A stretch of 64,000 nt of DNA from Streptomyces olindensis (lineage in GTDB: Bacteria > Actinomycetota > Actinomycetes > Streptomycetales > Streptomycetaceae). The notes beneath the pieces are model-generated. The model was not told where the DNA came from, did no database searches, and saw nothing but the letters and a program-made list of their open reading frames with translations. The DNA is taken from NCBI GenBank assembly GCA_000696115.1, contig JJOH01000033.1, positions 1 to 64,000 of the forward strand, in the 5' to 3' direction. Positions 8,542 through 19,596 of this stretch are shown piece by piece. The position numbers and the translations under genes were made by a program. Each line of letters starts with the position of its first letter. Position 1 is the stretch's first letter.

Positions 8542-8577
8542 GCGATCACCGATCCACGTCTGATGTGCAGGGCGTTT

Positions 8578-8596
8578 AAAGGTAAGCCTTACCTTA
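8578..8596. promoter_or_regulatory. Iron box (DmdR1/IdeR/DtxR-type operator)
   Basis: Read on the minus strand, TAAGGTAAGGCTTACCTTT fits the DtxR-family consensus TWAGGTWAGSCTWACCTWA at 18 of 19 positions. It lies 37-55 bp upstream of the FhuF-like gene and about 110 bp upstream of the divergent GntR gene. In Streptomyces, DmdR1 with Fe(II) binds such 19-bp boxes and represses iron uptake genes. Confidence 0.85.
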
Positions 8597-8706
8597 CCCA
8601 AGATCGCCGGGATTTGAACTGACGGTCGGTGCGCTTATGGTGCTTGACGGGCGAGTAACAAGCCGCCGTAATGACCCCAAGTACTGATACGTCCGGAGGA
8701 GGACCC

Positions 8707-9561
8707 TTGAAGCAGGGCGCGCAGGGCTCCGCCGGGACGGGGGTTTCGTGGGGGGCTGGGGCCTCGGAGGGGGCCGCTACGGGGGCTGGGCCCGGGGCCG
8801 GGGCTGGGGCCGGTGTGGGTGCCGGGGTGTCGGGCGGGCAGGCCCGGGTGCCGGAGCAGGCGGGGGCCGTGCGGGGGGAGCACACGCACAGTGAGCCCTC
8901 CGCGCCGTGCGCTCCGCGGGTTCGGGCCGTCGTCCAGCGGGCTTCCGTGCGCGGGCAGATCGTGGACGCGCTGCGGGCCGCGCTGGTGGCGGGGGACCTG
9001 AGGCCCGGGGAGGTGTATTCGGCGCCGGTGCTGGGCGAGCGGTTCGGGGTCTCCGCGACGCCCGTGCGGGAGGCGATGCAGCAGCTGGCCCTGGAGGGGG
9101 CCGTCGAGGTCGTGCCGAACCGTGGGTTCCGGGTGGTCGAGCGGGGGGCGCGGGAGCTGGCGGAACTGGCCGAGGTGCGGGCGCTGATCGAGGTCCCGGT
9201 GATGCTGCGGCTGGCCCGCACGGTGCCCGCCGAGCGCTGGGCCGAGCTGCGCCCCCTCGCCGAGGCGACGGTCCGGGCGGCGTCCACCGGCTGCCGGGCG
9301 ACGTACGCGGAGTCCGACCGGGGGTTCCACCGGGCCGTGCTGTCCCTCTCCGGGAACGAGCAGCTGGTCCAGATCGCGGAGGATCTGCACCGCAGGGCGC
9401 AGTGGCCGCTGGTCGGGGGTGGGCCGGGGGCGCGGGGGCGGGCGGACCTGGTGGCGGACGCGCATGAGCACACGGCGTTGCTGGACGCGTTGATCGCCCG
9501 GGATCTGGAAGTGGTGCGGGTGCTGGTGGGCGAGCATTTCGCGGGTGCGGCGGGGGGCTGA
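8707..9561 (+). CDS. GntR-family (FadR-like, FCD domain) transcriptional regulator
   Basis: About 284 residues: a low-complexity Gly/Ala leader of ~65 residues, then a GntR winged helix (RGQIVDALRAALVAGDLRPG and VSATPVREAMQQLALEG), then an all-helical FCD ligand-binding domain with metal-type histidines (SDRGFHRAV, DAHEHTAL). FadR-type regulators usually sense an organic acid and bind a palindromic operator as dimers. I chose TTG 8707 because GGAGGAGG (8695-8702) sits exactly in front; an in-frame ATG at 8671 has no ribosome site. The Gly/Ala leader is encoded by a very G-rich stretch with runs of four G. The gene is divergent from the iron-regulated FhuF-like gene. The regulated pathway is unknown. 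Confidence 0.8.
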   Translation: MKQGAQGSAGTGVSWGAGASEGAATGAGPGAGAGAGVGAGVSGGQARVPEQAGAVRGEHTHSEPSAPCAPRVRAVVQRASVRGQIVDALRAALVAGDLRPGEVYSAPVLGERFGVSATPVREAMQQLALEGAVEVVPNRGFRVVERGARELAELAEVRALIEVPVMLRLARTVPAERWAELRPLAEATVRAASTGCRATYAESDRGFHRAVLSLSGNEQLVQIAEDLHRRAQWPLVGGGPGARGRADLVADAHEHTALLDALIARDLEVVRVLVGEHFAGAAGG

Positions 9562-9950
9562 GCGGGGGGGTGCCTGCGGCGGCCTGTGGCTGTTCGGTGG
9601 GGGTGCGCGTAGCGCCTGCCGCCGGGTGGTGGGTCGGGGCCGCGCCGGGGGGTGTCCGTCCTCGGAACGGCGCGATGGGGTGAGACACCGACTTGCCGGC
9701 GTTGACGCGCCAACCGCTGCGGGCGGACACCCCCCGACACGTCCCCTTGCGTGATCCGGCGGCTGCGGGTGCGTCGTGGCTGCCGCCCTAGCTGCGGGCA
9801 GTCGTGCCGCTGGGGCGGCACGGGTGGGCGGTGGGGGTCCCCCCTGCTCGAGCGAAGCCGAGAGCTTGGGGGAGGCACCTCGTCGCGCCGAGCTGCGCAC
9901 CCACCCCGCCTCAGCGGCAACGCCGAGCACCTTGGAGCCCGCTCAAGCCC
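9562..9950. repeat. Non-coding region made of dispersed-type hairpin repeats
   Basis: This 389-bp gap between convergent genes has no credible gene but three stable hairpins. The first has arms CGGGGGGTGTCCGTCC (9646-9661) and GGGCGGACACCCCCCG (9721-9736), a 16-bp stem with one wobble around a 59-nt inner region. The second has CGTGCCGC and GCGGCACG (9803-9822, loop TGGG). The third, 9836-9878, is built around CTGCTCGAGCGAAGCCGAG between C- and G-runs. From memory, near-identical blocks recur in intergenic spaces of many Streptomyces chromosomes; a copy count was not possible here. Confidence 0.6.
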
Positions 9951-10739
9951 TCACGCCGTCGCCGCCCCCGCCGCCGGCGGCATCGGTGACAGCTGCCGTG
10001 CCAGCCACGTCGGCACACCCCCGAGCAACCGGAACAACCGCCGTGCCTCCTCCCGAAGCCGGGACGCCTCCGGTTCCGTCTCCGTGTCGGCCAGGGACAC
10101 CAGCGCGGGGGCCGTACCCACCAGGTAGCCCAGCTCCTCACGGATCCGCAGGGACTCGGTGAAACCGTGCCGTGCCTCCGCCAACTCCCCGTCCCGGAGG
10201 GCGAGTCCCGCCAGGTGCCGCCACGTGAAGGAGAGCAGCAGCGGGTCGGAGTGGGCCGTCGCCCCTGCGTGGGCGCGGCGGTAGGCGGCGCGCGCGGCCT
10301 GGGGCGAGCGGGTCAGGTTCTCCGCCAGGAGCCCGCGCCGGAAGTCCAGCAGGGCCCGCGCGGGAGCCCCCGGAGGGATGAGCGCCGCGGCCCGGCCCAG
10401 CGCGGCCCGCGCCTCGTCGGCCCGGTCCCGGACCGCCAGCAGGGTCGCCGCGTAGGCCAAGTACCCGCGTTCACAAGCGGCCGCGCCCCGCTCGTCGTCG
10501 CTGTGCGCCAGCGCCTCGGCCGTGCGCAGCGCGTCCTCGGCCTCCTCCCAGCCCTGCTCGGTGTAGAGACACCGCTCCACCAGCAGGGAAGCGCGTTGCA
10601 GCGCCGCCGCGGGGGTGTCCGGCAGCAGCAGGGCGGCCGCGTCGGCCCAGCACCCGCGGGAGCGCAGCCGCCATACCGCGGTCTGGAGGGGATCGTCACC
10701 GGCGGTCGTTCCGTTACCAGACATGGCGGTATGCGCCAC
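9951..10739 (-). CDS. TPR-like helical repeat protein, unknown function
   Basis: About 262 residues, almost entirely alpha-helical with Ala-rich helix pairs of tetratricopeptide type (for example SFTWRHLAGLALRDGELAEA and HGFTESLRIREELG). No enzymatic motif, signal peptide or membrane helix is seen. TPR domains usually mediate protein-protein contacts. I chose GTG 10739 because GGGGAGGG lies about 4 nt upstream; ATG 10724 and an upstream GTG at 10757 are in frame. It converges with the GntR gene across the hairpin-repeat region and has no functional neighbour. It resembles the helical parts of some bacterial transcriptional regulators but lacks their DNA-binding domain. Confidence 0.6.
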   Translation of the reverse strand: MAHTAMSGNGTTAGDDPLQTAVWRLRSRGCWADAAALLLPDTPAAALQRASLLVERCLYTEQGWEEAEDALRTAEALAHSDDERGAAACERGYLAYAATLLAVRDRADEARAALGRAAALIPPGAPARALLDFRRGLLAENLTRSPQAARAAYRRAHAGATAHSDPLLLSFTWRHLAGLALRDGELAEARHGFTESLRIREELGYLVGTAPALVSLADTETEPEASRLREEARRLFRLLGGVPTWLARQLSPMPPAAGAATA

Positions 10740-10852
10740 GTTGCCCTCCCCGAGCACGCCATCGAGCTGTTGAGTGGTGGCGGCATCTCAGCATGAATCG
10801 GCGGGCCGGGCCAAGAGGGTGGGTGAAGGATTTCACAAAGTCGTGGGACTCC

Positions 10853-10883
10853 GGGGCGCCCGGTGTTCGGGCCGGGACGCCCC
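10853..10883 (-). terminator. Hairpin terminator after pucR
   Basis: GGGGCGCCCGG (10853-10863) pairs with CCGGGACGCCCC (10872-10883) with a single bulged A, a few bases beyond the pucR stop codon on the minus strand. Confidence 0.65.
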
Positions 10884-10888
10884 TTGTC

Positions 10889-12562
10889 TCAGCTCATCCG
10901 CAGGGCCAGGAAGAAGTCCAGCTTGTCCTCCAGCCGTGACAGGTCACGGCTCGTCAACTGCTCGATCCGGCCCACCCGGTAGCGCAGCGTGTTGACGTGC
11001 AGGTGGAGGCGGGTGGCGCAGCGGGTCCAGGAGCCGTCGCAGTCGAGGAACGCTTCCAGGGTGGGGATGAGTTCGGCGCGGTGGCGGCGGTCGTAGTCCC
11101 GCAGGGGGTCGAGGAGCCTCGCGGTGAAGGCGCGGCGGACGTCGTCGGGGACGAAGGGGAGCAGCAGGACGTGGGAGGCCAGTTCCTGGTGGCCCGCGGC
11201 GCAGACCCGGCCCGGGCGGGCCGCGGCGACGCGGCGGGCGTGCCGGGCCTCCTCCAGGGCGCCGCGCAGGCCCTCCGCGGAGTGGACCGCCGCGCTGACG
11301 CCGAGGGTGAGGCGGCCGTCGCCGTCGAGGCCGGCCGTGAGGGGGTCCCGTACGGACTCCAGGAGGGCGTCCGCGAGGACGCCGGTCTCCGAGCCGTCGT
11401 GCTCCGCGGAGACGGCGGGGAGGGGGACCAGGGCGATGGCCTCGTCGCCGGTGTGGGAGACCGCGATGCGGTCGGAGTGTTCCGGCCCGGCGGAGCGGGG
11501 GTCGACCAGGACCTCCTCCAGCAGGGCCTGGGCGACCGGACCGCCCTCGATCTCGCCGCCGTCCCAGTCGACACGGGCCACGACCACCTGCCAGTGCGGC
11601 GCCGCGCCGAGGCCGGGCAGCAGGACCGGGGCGGCCACGCGCAGGCGCGCGGCGATCTCGGCGGGGGCCGCGCCCGTCTGGACCAGTTCCAGGACCTCCT
11701 GGGCGAGGCGGCGGCGGACCGTGCGGGCCGCGTCGCGGCGGTCCCGCTCGACGGCGATCAGCTGGGTGACGCCGTGCAGCAGGTCGAGGCGCTCCTCGGC
11801 CCAGTCGCCGGCGTCCGCCTCGACGGCCAGCAGCCAGTCGGACAGGACGGTCTCGCGGGCGTCCCGGGCGGTCTGCGGGGAGCGGCCCGTCGAGCGGACC
11901 GGGAAGAGGGAGTAGGTGGTGGCGCCCAGGATGACGCGGTGGGGGCCGCGGCGGCCCGTGCGGGTCGCGGTCAGGTGCTCCGCCGCGAGCCGGCCGCAGG
12001 CCTCGGGGGGCAGGGCCGGGCCCGACGTCTTCGGGCCCGCGATCAGGCGGCCGGTCGGGGAGAGGACCCAGGCGCGCAGGTCCAGGTCCGAGCCGAGGAG
12101 ATCGAGCACCACGTCGGGGCCGCCGCCCGCCGGGCCCGAGGTCATCATCCGGCGGTGCCGGTCGACCACCGCCGCGAGATCACCGGCCCGCTCGCCGGAG
12201 ACCTGCCGCACGACGTGCTCGGTGATCGTCGCGAAGGCCACCGACTCGTGCACCGCGAAGAGCGGGAGGCGGTGGCGGGCGCAGGCCGCGACCAGGTCCT
12301 CCGGCACGTCGCCGAGCTCCGCCTCGCCCGCCGCGAGGGCCGCCACCCCCGCCTGCACCAGGATGCGGACGAACGGCTCCGAGTCCGCGGCGTCCCGGCG
12401 CCAGGCCAGGCCCGTGAGCACCAGTTCGCCGCCCGAGAGGTAGCGGCTGGGGTCGCGCAGGTCGGTGGTCATCACACCCCGCACGGCGCGGTCCAGCTCG
12501 TCCTCGCCGCCGAGCAGCTTGAGGCCCAGCGCGTCCGTGTCCAGCAGTGCGCGCAGCCGCAT
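10889..12562 (-). CDS. pucR: PucR-family transcriptional regulator of purine catabolism
   Basis: A 557-residue PucR protein. The N-terminal ~130 residues are the PucR purine-sensing-type domain (LRALLDTDALGLKLLGG, SGGELVLTGLAW). A long middle domain of the CdaR GGDEF-like type follows, and the C-terminus is the PucR helix-turn-helix (FLDCDGSWTRCATRLHLHVN, TLRYRVGRIEQL). In Bacillus subtilis, PucR activates purine breakdown genes when purines are the nitrogen source. Here it is divergent from xanthine dehydrogenase, permease and xdhC genes across 377 bp, strongly suggesting that it controls them. I chose ATG 12562 since it opens directly into the conserved domain; the frame continues about 100 codons upstream but with no family resemblance. 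Whether it activates or represses cannot be read from sequence. Confidence 0.85.
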   Translation of the reverse strand: MRLRALLDTDALGLKLLGGEDELDRAVRGVMTTDLRDPSRYLSGGELVLTGLAWRRDAADSEPFVRILVQAGVAALAAGEAELGDVPEDLVAACARHRLPLFAVHESVAFATITEHVVRQVSGERAGDLAAVVDRHRRMMTSGPAGGGPDVVLDLLGSDLDLRAWVLSPTGRLIAGPKTSGPALPPEACGRLAAEHLTATRTGRRGPHRVILGATTYSLFPVRSTGRSPQTARDARETVLSDWLLAVEADAGDWAEERLDLLHGVTQLIAVERDRRDAARTVRRRLAQEVLELVQTGAAPAEIAARLRVAAPVLLPGLGAAPHWQVVVARVDWDGGEIEGGPVAQALLEEVLVDPRSAGPEHSDRIAVSHTGDEAIALVPLPAVSAEHDGSETGVLADALLESVRDPLTAGLDGDGRLTLGVSAAVHSAEGLRGALEEARHARRVAAARPGRVCAAGHQELASHVLLLPFVPDDVRRAFTARLLDPLRDYDRRHRAELIPTLEAFLDCDGSWTRCATRLHLHVNTLRYRVGRIEQLTSRDLSRLEDKLDFFLALRMS

Positions 12563-12939
12563 TCTCGTCGCCGCCGTTCTTTGTCTCGAAATCAATGGTG
12601 GGTCTTGGTGGGGTGCGGGATGAACGCCTGTTCGGAGGGCTGGTGAGCCAGGCTCGCCGTCCCGGAACGGCGTCCCGGCTGTGTCCCAGGTCACGCGGTT
12701 GTGTCGCGCGTTTCCACAGGAAAACGAGGAGGTTTCCGATGGCCTCCGTTCATACGAATCTACAAGATGCCTCTCCTGGCCAGCCAACTCCTTCATGGTT
12801 TCCGTGACTGACCCCGTCGGAGCACCGCGCTGTGTACTGAGTCCATTACGCGTTAACAGCACATGAACGAGCCGGGACCGCCGCACACGGATTGGCTCAA
12901 TCTGAACGCCCCACGAGAAGACGAAGAAGAGAGCCGGTC
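12563..12939. promoter_or_regulatory. Divergent control region between pucR and the xanthine dehydrogenase operon
   Basis: A 377-bp stretch with no gene of its own. It is locally poorer in GC than the flanks, especially 12740-12870, as expected for promoters. The xdh side has a GAGAGCC ribosome site before ATG 12940. No convincing long dyad for PucR was found by eye. Confidence 0.5.
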
Positions 12940-13829
12940 ATGGACTTCCTTCGCCCCGCCAGCTGGGAGGAGGCGCTCGCCGCGAAAGCCGAGCACCCCA
13001 CCGCTGTGCCGATTGCGGGTGGCACCGACGTGATGGTCGAGATCAACTTCGACCACCGCCGGCCCGAGTACCTCATGGACCTGAACCGCATCGGCGACCT
13101 CTCCGAGTGGGAGGTCGGCGAGGAGAGCGTGCGGCTGGGTGCCTCCGTGCCGTACACGCGGATCATGGAGAACCTCCGCGCCGAACTGCCGGGGCTCGCC
13201 CTCGCCTCGCACACGGTCGCCTCCCCGCAGATCCGCAACCGCGGCGGCGTCGGCGGCAACCTCGGTACCGCCTCCCCGGCCGGCGACGCCCACCCCGCGC
13301 TGCTCGCCGCGGGCGCCGAGGTGGAGGTCGCGTCGGTGCGCGGCTCGCGCCGCATCCCGATCGACGACTTCTACACGGGTGTGAAGCGCAACGCGCTGGA
13401 GCCCGACGAGCTGATCCGGGCCGTGCACGTGAAGAAGGCCGACGGGCCGCAGCAGTTCTCCAAGGTGGGCACCCGGAACGCGATGGTGATCGCCGTGTGC
13501 GCCTTCGGGCTGGCCTTGCACCCGCGGACGCGGACCGTGCGGACGGGCATCGGTTCCGCGGCCCCGACGCCCATCCGGGCCAAGGCGGCCGAGGAGTTCC
13601 TGAACGCCGCGCTGGAGGAGGGCGGCTTCTGGGAGAACGGGAAGATCATCACCCCGTCGGTCGCCAAGCAGTTCGCGGACCTGTGCTCCGCCGCCTGCAA
13701 CCCGATCGACGACGTCCGGGGCACCGCGAGCTACCGCCGCCACGCGGTCGGCGTCATGGCCCGCCGGACGCTGACCTGGACCTGGGAGTCCTACCGCGGC
13801 GCCCGCCGCGTCACCGAGGGAGCTGCGTA

Positions 13830-13830
<1 letters not shown>
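12940..13830 (+). CDS. Xanthine dehydrogenase, FAD-binding subunit
   Basis: A 296-residue subunit of the molybdenum hydroxylase family (FAD_binding_5 followed by CO_deh_flav_C). It holds FAD and passes electrons from the iron-sulphur subunit to NAD+ during oxidation of hypoxanthine and xanthine to urate. Typical FAD-site segments are PIAGGTDVMVE (about residues 25-35) and RNRGGVGGNLGTASPAGD (about 101-118). The start at ATG 12940 follows GAGAGCC. The TAA stop overlaps the next gene's ATG by one base, so the two are translationally coupled. It is the first gene of a five-gene unit ending with xdhC. CO or nicotinate dehydrogenase is a possible alternative by family, but purine context decides. 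Confidence 0.9.
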
Positions 13831-14411
<581 letters not shown>

Positions 14412-14413
14412 GC

Positions 14414-16813
<2,400 letters not shown>

Positions 16814-16829
16814 GCAGTCGAGTAGGCCT

Positions 16830-16846
16830 GGGGGACGTCGTCCCCC
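16830..16846 (+). terminator. Small GC hairpin between the molybdenum subunit and the permease
   Basis: GGGGGAC-GTC-GTCCCCC is a perfect 7-bp stem with a 3-nt loop, 17 bp after the stop. Being inside the operon it may be a partial terminator or an mRNA-processing stabiliser rather than the end of transcription. Confidence 0.45.
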
Positions 16847-16922
16847 GGGCCCCAGTTCGTCTCGGGCCGTCCCCCGGGTCGTGAACGTCCCAACCCCCTT
16901 TGAAACTTGGGAGCAGGCCCAC

Positions 16923-18380
16923 ATGACCCAGCAGTCAGTAGAGCCGAGGACCACAGCCGACGACGCGGGCGAAGGCACCCGCGTCCCGGCCGGGCGGTCC
17001 TGGCTCGACCGGTACTTCCACATATCCCACAGAGGGTCCACGGTCGCCCGCGAAGTGCGCGGCGGCGTCACGACCTTCATGGCGATGGCGTACATCCTCC
17101 TGCTCAACCCCCTGATCCTGTCCGGCAAGGACGTGGCCGGGGCCACGCTCGGCCAGCAGGCGCTGATCACCGCGACCGCGTTCGCGGCGGCCCTCACCAC
17201 CCTGTTGATGGGCTTCGTCGGCAAGGTGCCGCTCGCCCTCGCCGCGGGACTCTCCGTCTCCGGGGTCCTCGCCTCCCAGGTCGCGCCCGAGATGACCTGG
17301 CCGCAGGCGATGGGCATGTGCGTGATGTACGGCGTCGTCATCATGCTGCTGGTCGTCACCGGCCTGCGCGAGATGATCATGAACGCGATCCCGCTCGCGC
17401 TCAAGCACGCCATCACCATGGGCATCGGCCTGTTCATCGCCCTCATCGGGTTCTACAAGTCCGGCTTCGTGCACCAGGGCGAGGCCACCCCCGTCACCCT
17501 CGGCCCGGCGGGCGAACTGGCCGGCTGGCCGGTCCTGCTCTTCGCCGGAACCCTGCTGCTGATCTTCATGCTGCAGGCCCGGAACATCCCGGGCGCCATC
17601 CTCATCGGCATCGTCGGCGGCACGGTCGTGGCCGCGGTCCTGAACGCCGCCGGGGTCGTCGACCCCAAGCAGTGGGCGGCCGGCGCACCCGAGCTGCACG
17701 GCAGCGCGGTGTCCATGCCCGACTTCTCGCTCTTCGGCGACGTCGAGTTCGGCGGCTGGGGCGAGGTCGGCGCGATGACCGTCGGCATGATCGTCTTCAC
17801 GCTGGTGCTCGCCGGGTTCTTCGACGCGATGGCCACCATCATCGGCGTCGGCACGGAAGCGAAGCTCGCCGACGACAAGGGCCGCATGCCGGGCCTGTCC
17901 AAGGCGCTGTTCGTCGACGGGGCCGGCGGCGCCATCGGCGGTGTGTCGGGCGGCTCCGGCCAGACGGTGTTCATCGAGTCGGCGACGGGGGTCGGCGAGG
18001 GCGCGCGCACGGGCCTCGCCTCGGTCGTCACCGGACTGTTCTTCGCGGCCTGCCTGTTCTTCACCCCGCTCACCGCGATCGTGCCGCAGGAGGTCGCCTC
18101 CGCCGCCCTCGTCGTCATCGGCGCCATGATGCTGATGAACGCCCGGCACGTGGACTGGGCCGACCGCGCCACCGCCATCCCGGTGTTCCTGACGGTCGTG
18201 CTGATGCCGTTCACGTACACCATCACCACCGGTGTCGCCGCGGGTGTCATCTCCTACGTCGCCATCAAGACCGCCCAGGGCAAGTGGCGCGAGATCGGCG
18301 CCTTCATGTGGGTCCTCACGGCGGTGTTCCTCGTGTACTTCGCCCTCAACCCGATCGAGAGCTGGCTGGGCGTCCACTGA
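16923..18380 (+). CDS. NCS2/AzgA-like purine permease
   Basis: A 485-residue integral membrane protein with about 12-14 predicted helices, of the AzgA-like branch of nucleobase-cation symporters (guanine/hypoxanthine/adenine permeases). Diagnostic parts are the early VRGGVTTFMAMAYILLLNP segment and the signature around GFFDAMATIIGVGTEA. It would bring purine bases into the cell for the neighbouring xanthine dehydrogenase. I chose ATG 16923, preceded by GGGAGCAGG; an in-frame start at 16881 overlaps no ribosome site. Being between the catalytic subunit and xdhC, it is very likely in the same transcript and under PucR. Exact base specificity is not determinable here. Confidence 0.85.
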   Translation: MTQQSVEPRTTADDAGEGTRVPAGRSWLDRYFHISHRGSTVAREVRGGVTTFMAMAYILLLNPLILSGKDVAGATLGQQALITATAFAAALTTLLMGFVGKVPLALAAGLSVSGVLASQVAPEMTWPQAMGMCVMYGVVIMLLVVTGLREMIMNAIPLALKHAITMGIGLFIALIGFYKSGFVHQGEATPVTLGPAGELAGWPVLLFAGTLLLIFMLQARNIPGAILIGIVGGTVVAAVLNAAGVVDPKQWAAGAPELHGSAVSMPDFSLFGDVEFGGWGEVGAMTVGMIVFTLVLAGFFDAMATIIGVGTEAKLADDKGRMPGLSKALFVDGAGGAIGGVSGGSGQTVFIESATGVGEGARTGLASVVTGLFFAACLFFTPLTAIVPQEVASAALVVIGAMMLMNARHVDWADRATAIPVFLTVVLMPFTYTITTGVAAGVISYVAIKTAQGKWREIGAFMWVLTAVFLVYFALNPIESWLGVH

Positions 18381-18417
18381 CGCCGTCCCTCCCACAACCC
18401 CGAGGAGACCGAGACAG

Positions 18418-19569
18418 ATGCTGGACATCGCCGAGGAGCTGAACCGGTGGGTCGGGCAGGGCCGTGACTTCGCCGTGGCCACCGTGGTGGCCGTCGGCGG
18501 CAGCGCGCCCCGGCAACCCGGCGCCGCGCTCGCGGTGGACGCCGACGGCACCGCCATCGGCTCGGTCTCCGGCGGCTGCGTGGAAGGCGCGGTCTACGAG
18601 CTGTGCGAGCAGGCGCTGCGGGACGGCGAGACCGTCCTGGAGCGCTTCGGCTACAGCGACGACGACGCCTTCGCCGTGGGCCTGACCTGCGGCGGCGTCA
18701 TCGACATCCTGGTCACCCCGGTGCGGGCCGGCGATCCGGTCCGCCCGGTGGTCCGGGCAGCGCTCACCGCCGCCGCGCGAGGGGAGGCGGCGGCGGTGGC
18801 GCGGATCGTGTCGGGCCCGGCCGAACTGACGGGCCGCGCCCTCCTGGTCCGCCCCGACGGCTCCTGGGAGGGCGGTTTCGGCGGCCACCCGGAACTGGAC
18901 CGCACGGTCGCGGCCGAGGCGGGCGCCTTCCTGGACGCCGGCCGCACCGGCATCCTGGAGATCGGGGAGCAGGGCTCGCGCTGCGGAGCACCGCTCACGG
19001 TCCTGGTCGAGTCCTCGGTGCCCGCGCCCCGCATGATCGTGTTCGGCGCGATCGACTTCGCCTCCGCCCTGGTCCGCGTCGGCAAGTTCCTCGGCTACCA
19101 CGTGACGGTGTGCGACGCGCGGCCCGTCTTCGCGACCCGAGCGCGCTTCCCCGAGGCCGACGAGATCGTCGTCGAGTGGCCGCACCGCTACCTGGAGCGC
19201 ACCGACGTCGACGCCCGCACGGTGCTGTGCGTGCTGACCCACGACGCCAAGTTCGACGTCCCCCTGCTGCGGCTCGCGCTGCGGCTGCCGGTGGCGTACG
19301 TCGGCGCCATGGGCTCCCGGCGCACCCACCTGGACCGCAACGCCCGCCTGCGTGATGTGGGCGTCACGGAGAGCGAGTTGAGCCGGCTGCACTCGCCGAT
19401 CGGCCTCGACCTCGGGGCCCGTACGCCCGAGGAGACGGCCCTGTCGATCGCGGCGGAGATCGTCGCGGGCCGGCGCGGCGGCAGCGGCGTGTCACTGACC
19501 GGGGCCCACACGCCGATCCACCACGACCAGGAGTCCCGGGCGGTCGGGCGGATCGGGTCGGTGGCCTGA
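18418..19569 (+). CDS. xdhC: XdhC-family xanthine dehydrogenase maturation factor
   Basis: A 383-residue XdhC protein. Members bind molybdenum cofactor, protect it, support its sulphuration and insert it into the xanthine dehydrogenase large subunit. The N-terminal XdhC/CoxI domain has the conserved VGGSAPRQPGAALAV and SGGCVEGAVYE segments and a C-G-G motif (LTCGGVIDI). The C-terminal Rossmann domain has YVGAMGSRRTH. The ATG at 18418 is preceded by CGAGGAGACC. It is the last gene of the purine unit and converges on the O-methyltransferase gene 27 bp downstream. The final ~25 residues are a charged, probably flexible tail. Confidence 0.88.
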   Translation: MLDIAEELNRWVGQGRDFAVATVVAVGGSAPRQPGAALAVDADGTAIGSVSGGCVEGAVYELCEQALRDGETVLERFGYSDDDAFAVGLTCGGVIDILVTPVRAGDPVRPVVRAALTAAARGEAAAVARIVSGPAELTGRALLVRPDGSWEGGFGGHPELDRTVAAEAGAFLDAGRTGILEIGEQGSRCGAPLTVLVESSVPAPRMIVFGAIDFASALVRVGKFLGYHVTVCDARPVFATRARFPEADEIVVEWPHRYLERTDVDARTVLCVLTHDAKFDVPLLRLALRLPVAYVGAMGSRRTHLDRNARLRDVGVTESELSRLHSPIGLDLGARTPEETALSIAAEIVAGRRGGSGVSLTGAHTPIHHDQESRAVGRIGSVA

Positions 19570-19596
19570 CCTGGCCTGTCACGGCCTGACAGCGCG

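Noticed and set aside
8601..8622. Reverse strand resembles a tRNA T-loop and acceptor end (CAGTTCAAATCCCGG)
   Set aside because: The flanking bases do not pair into a T-stem and no anticodon or D-arm lies upstream, so it is not a tRNA and too short to call a tRNA-derived attachment site.
9562..9950. Hairpin region as a CRISPR array or insertion-sequence remnant
   Set aside because: No regularly spaced direct repeats and no transposase or terminal repeats; the elements are single, different stem-loops.
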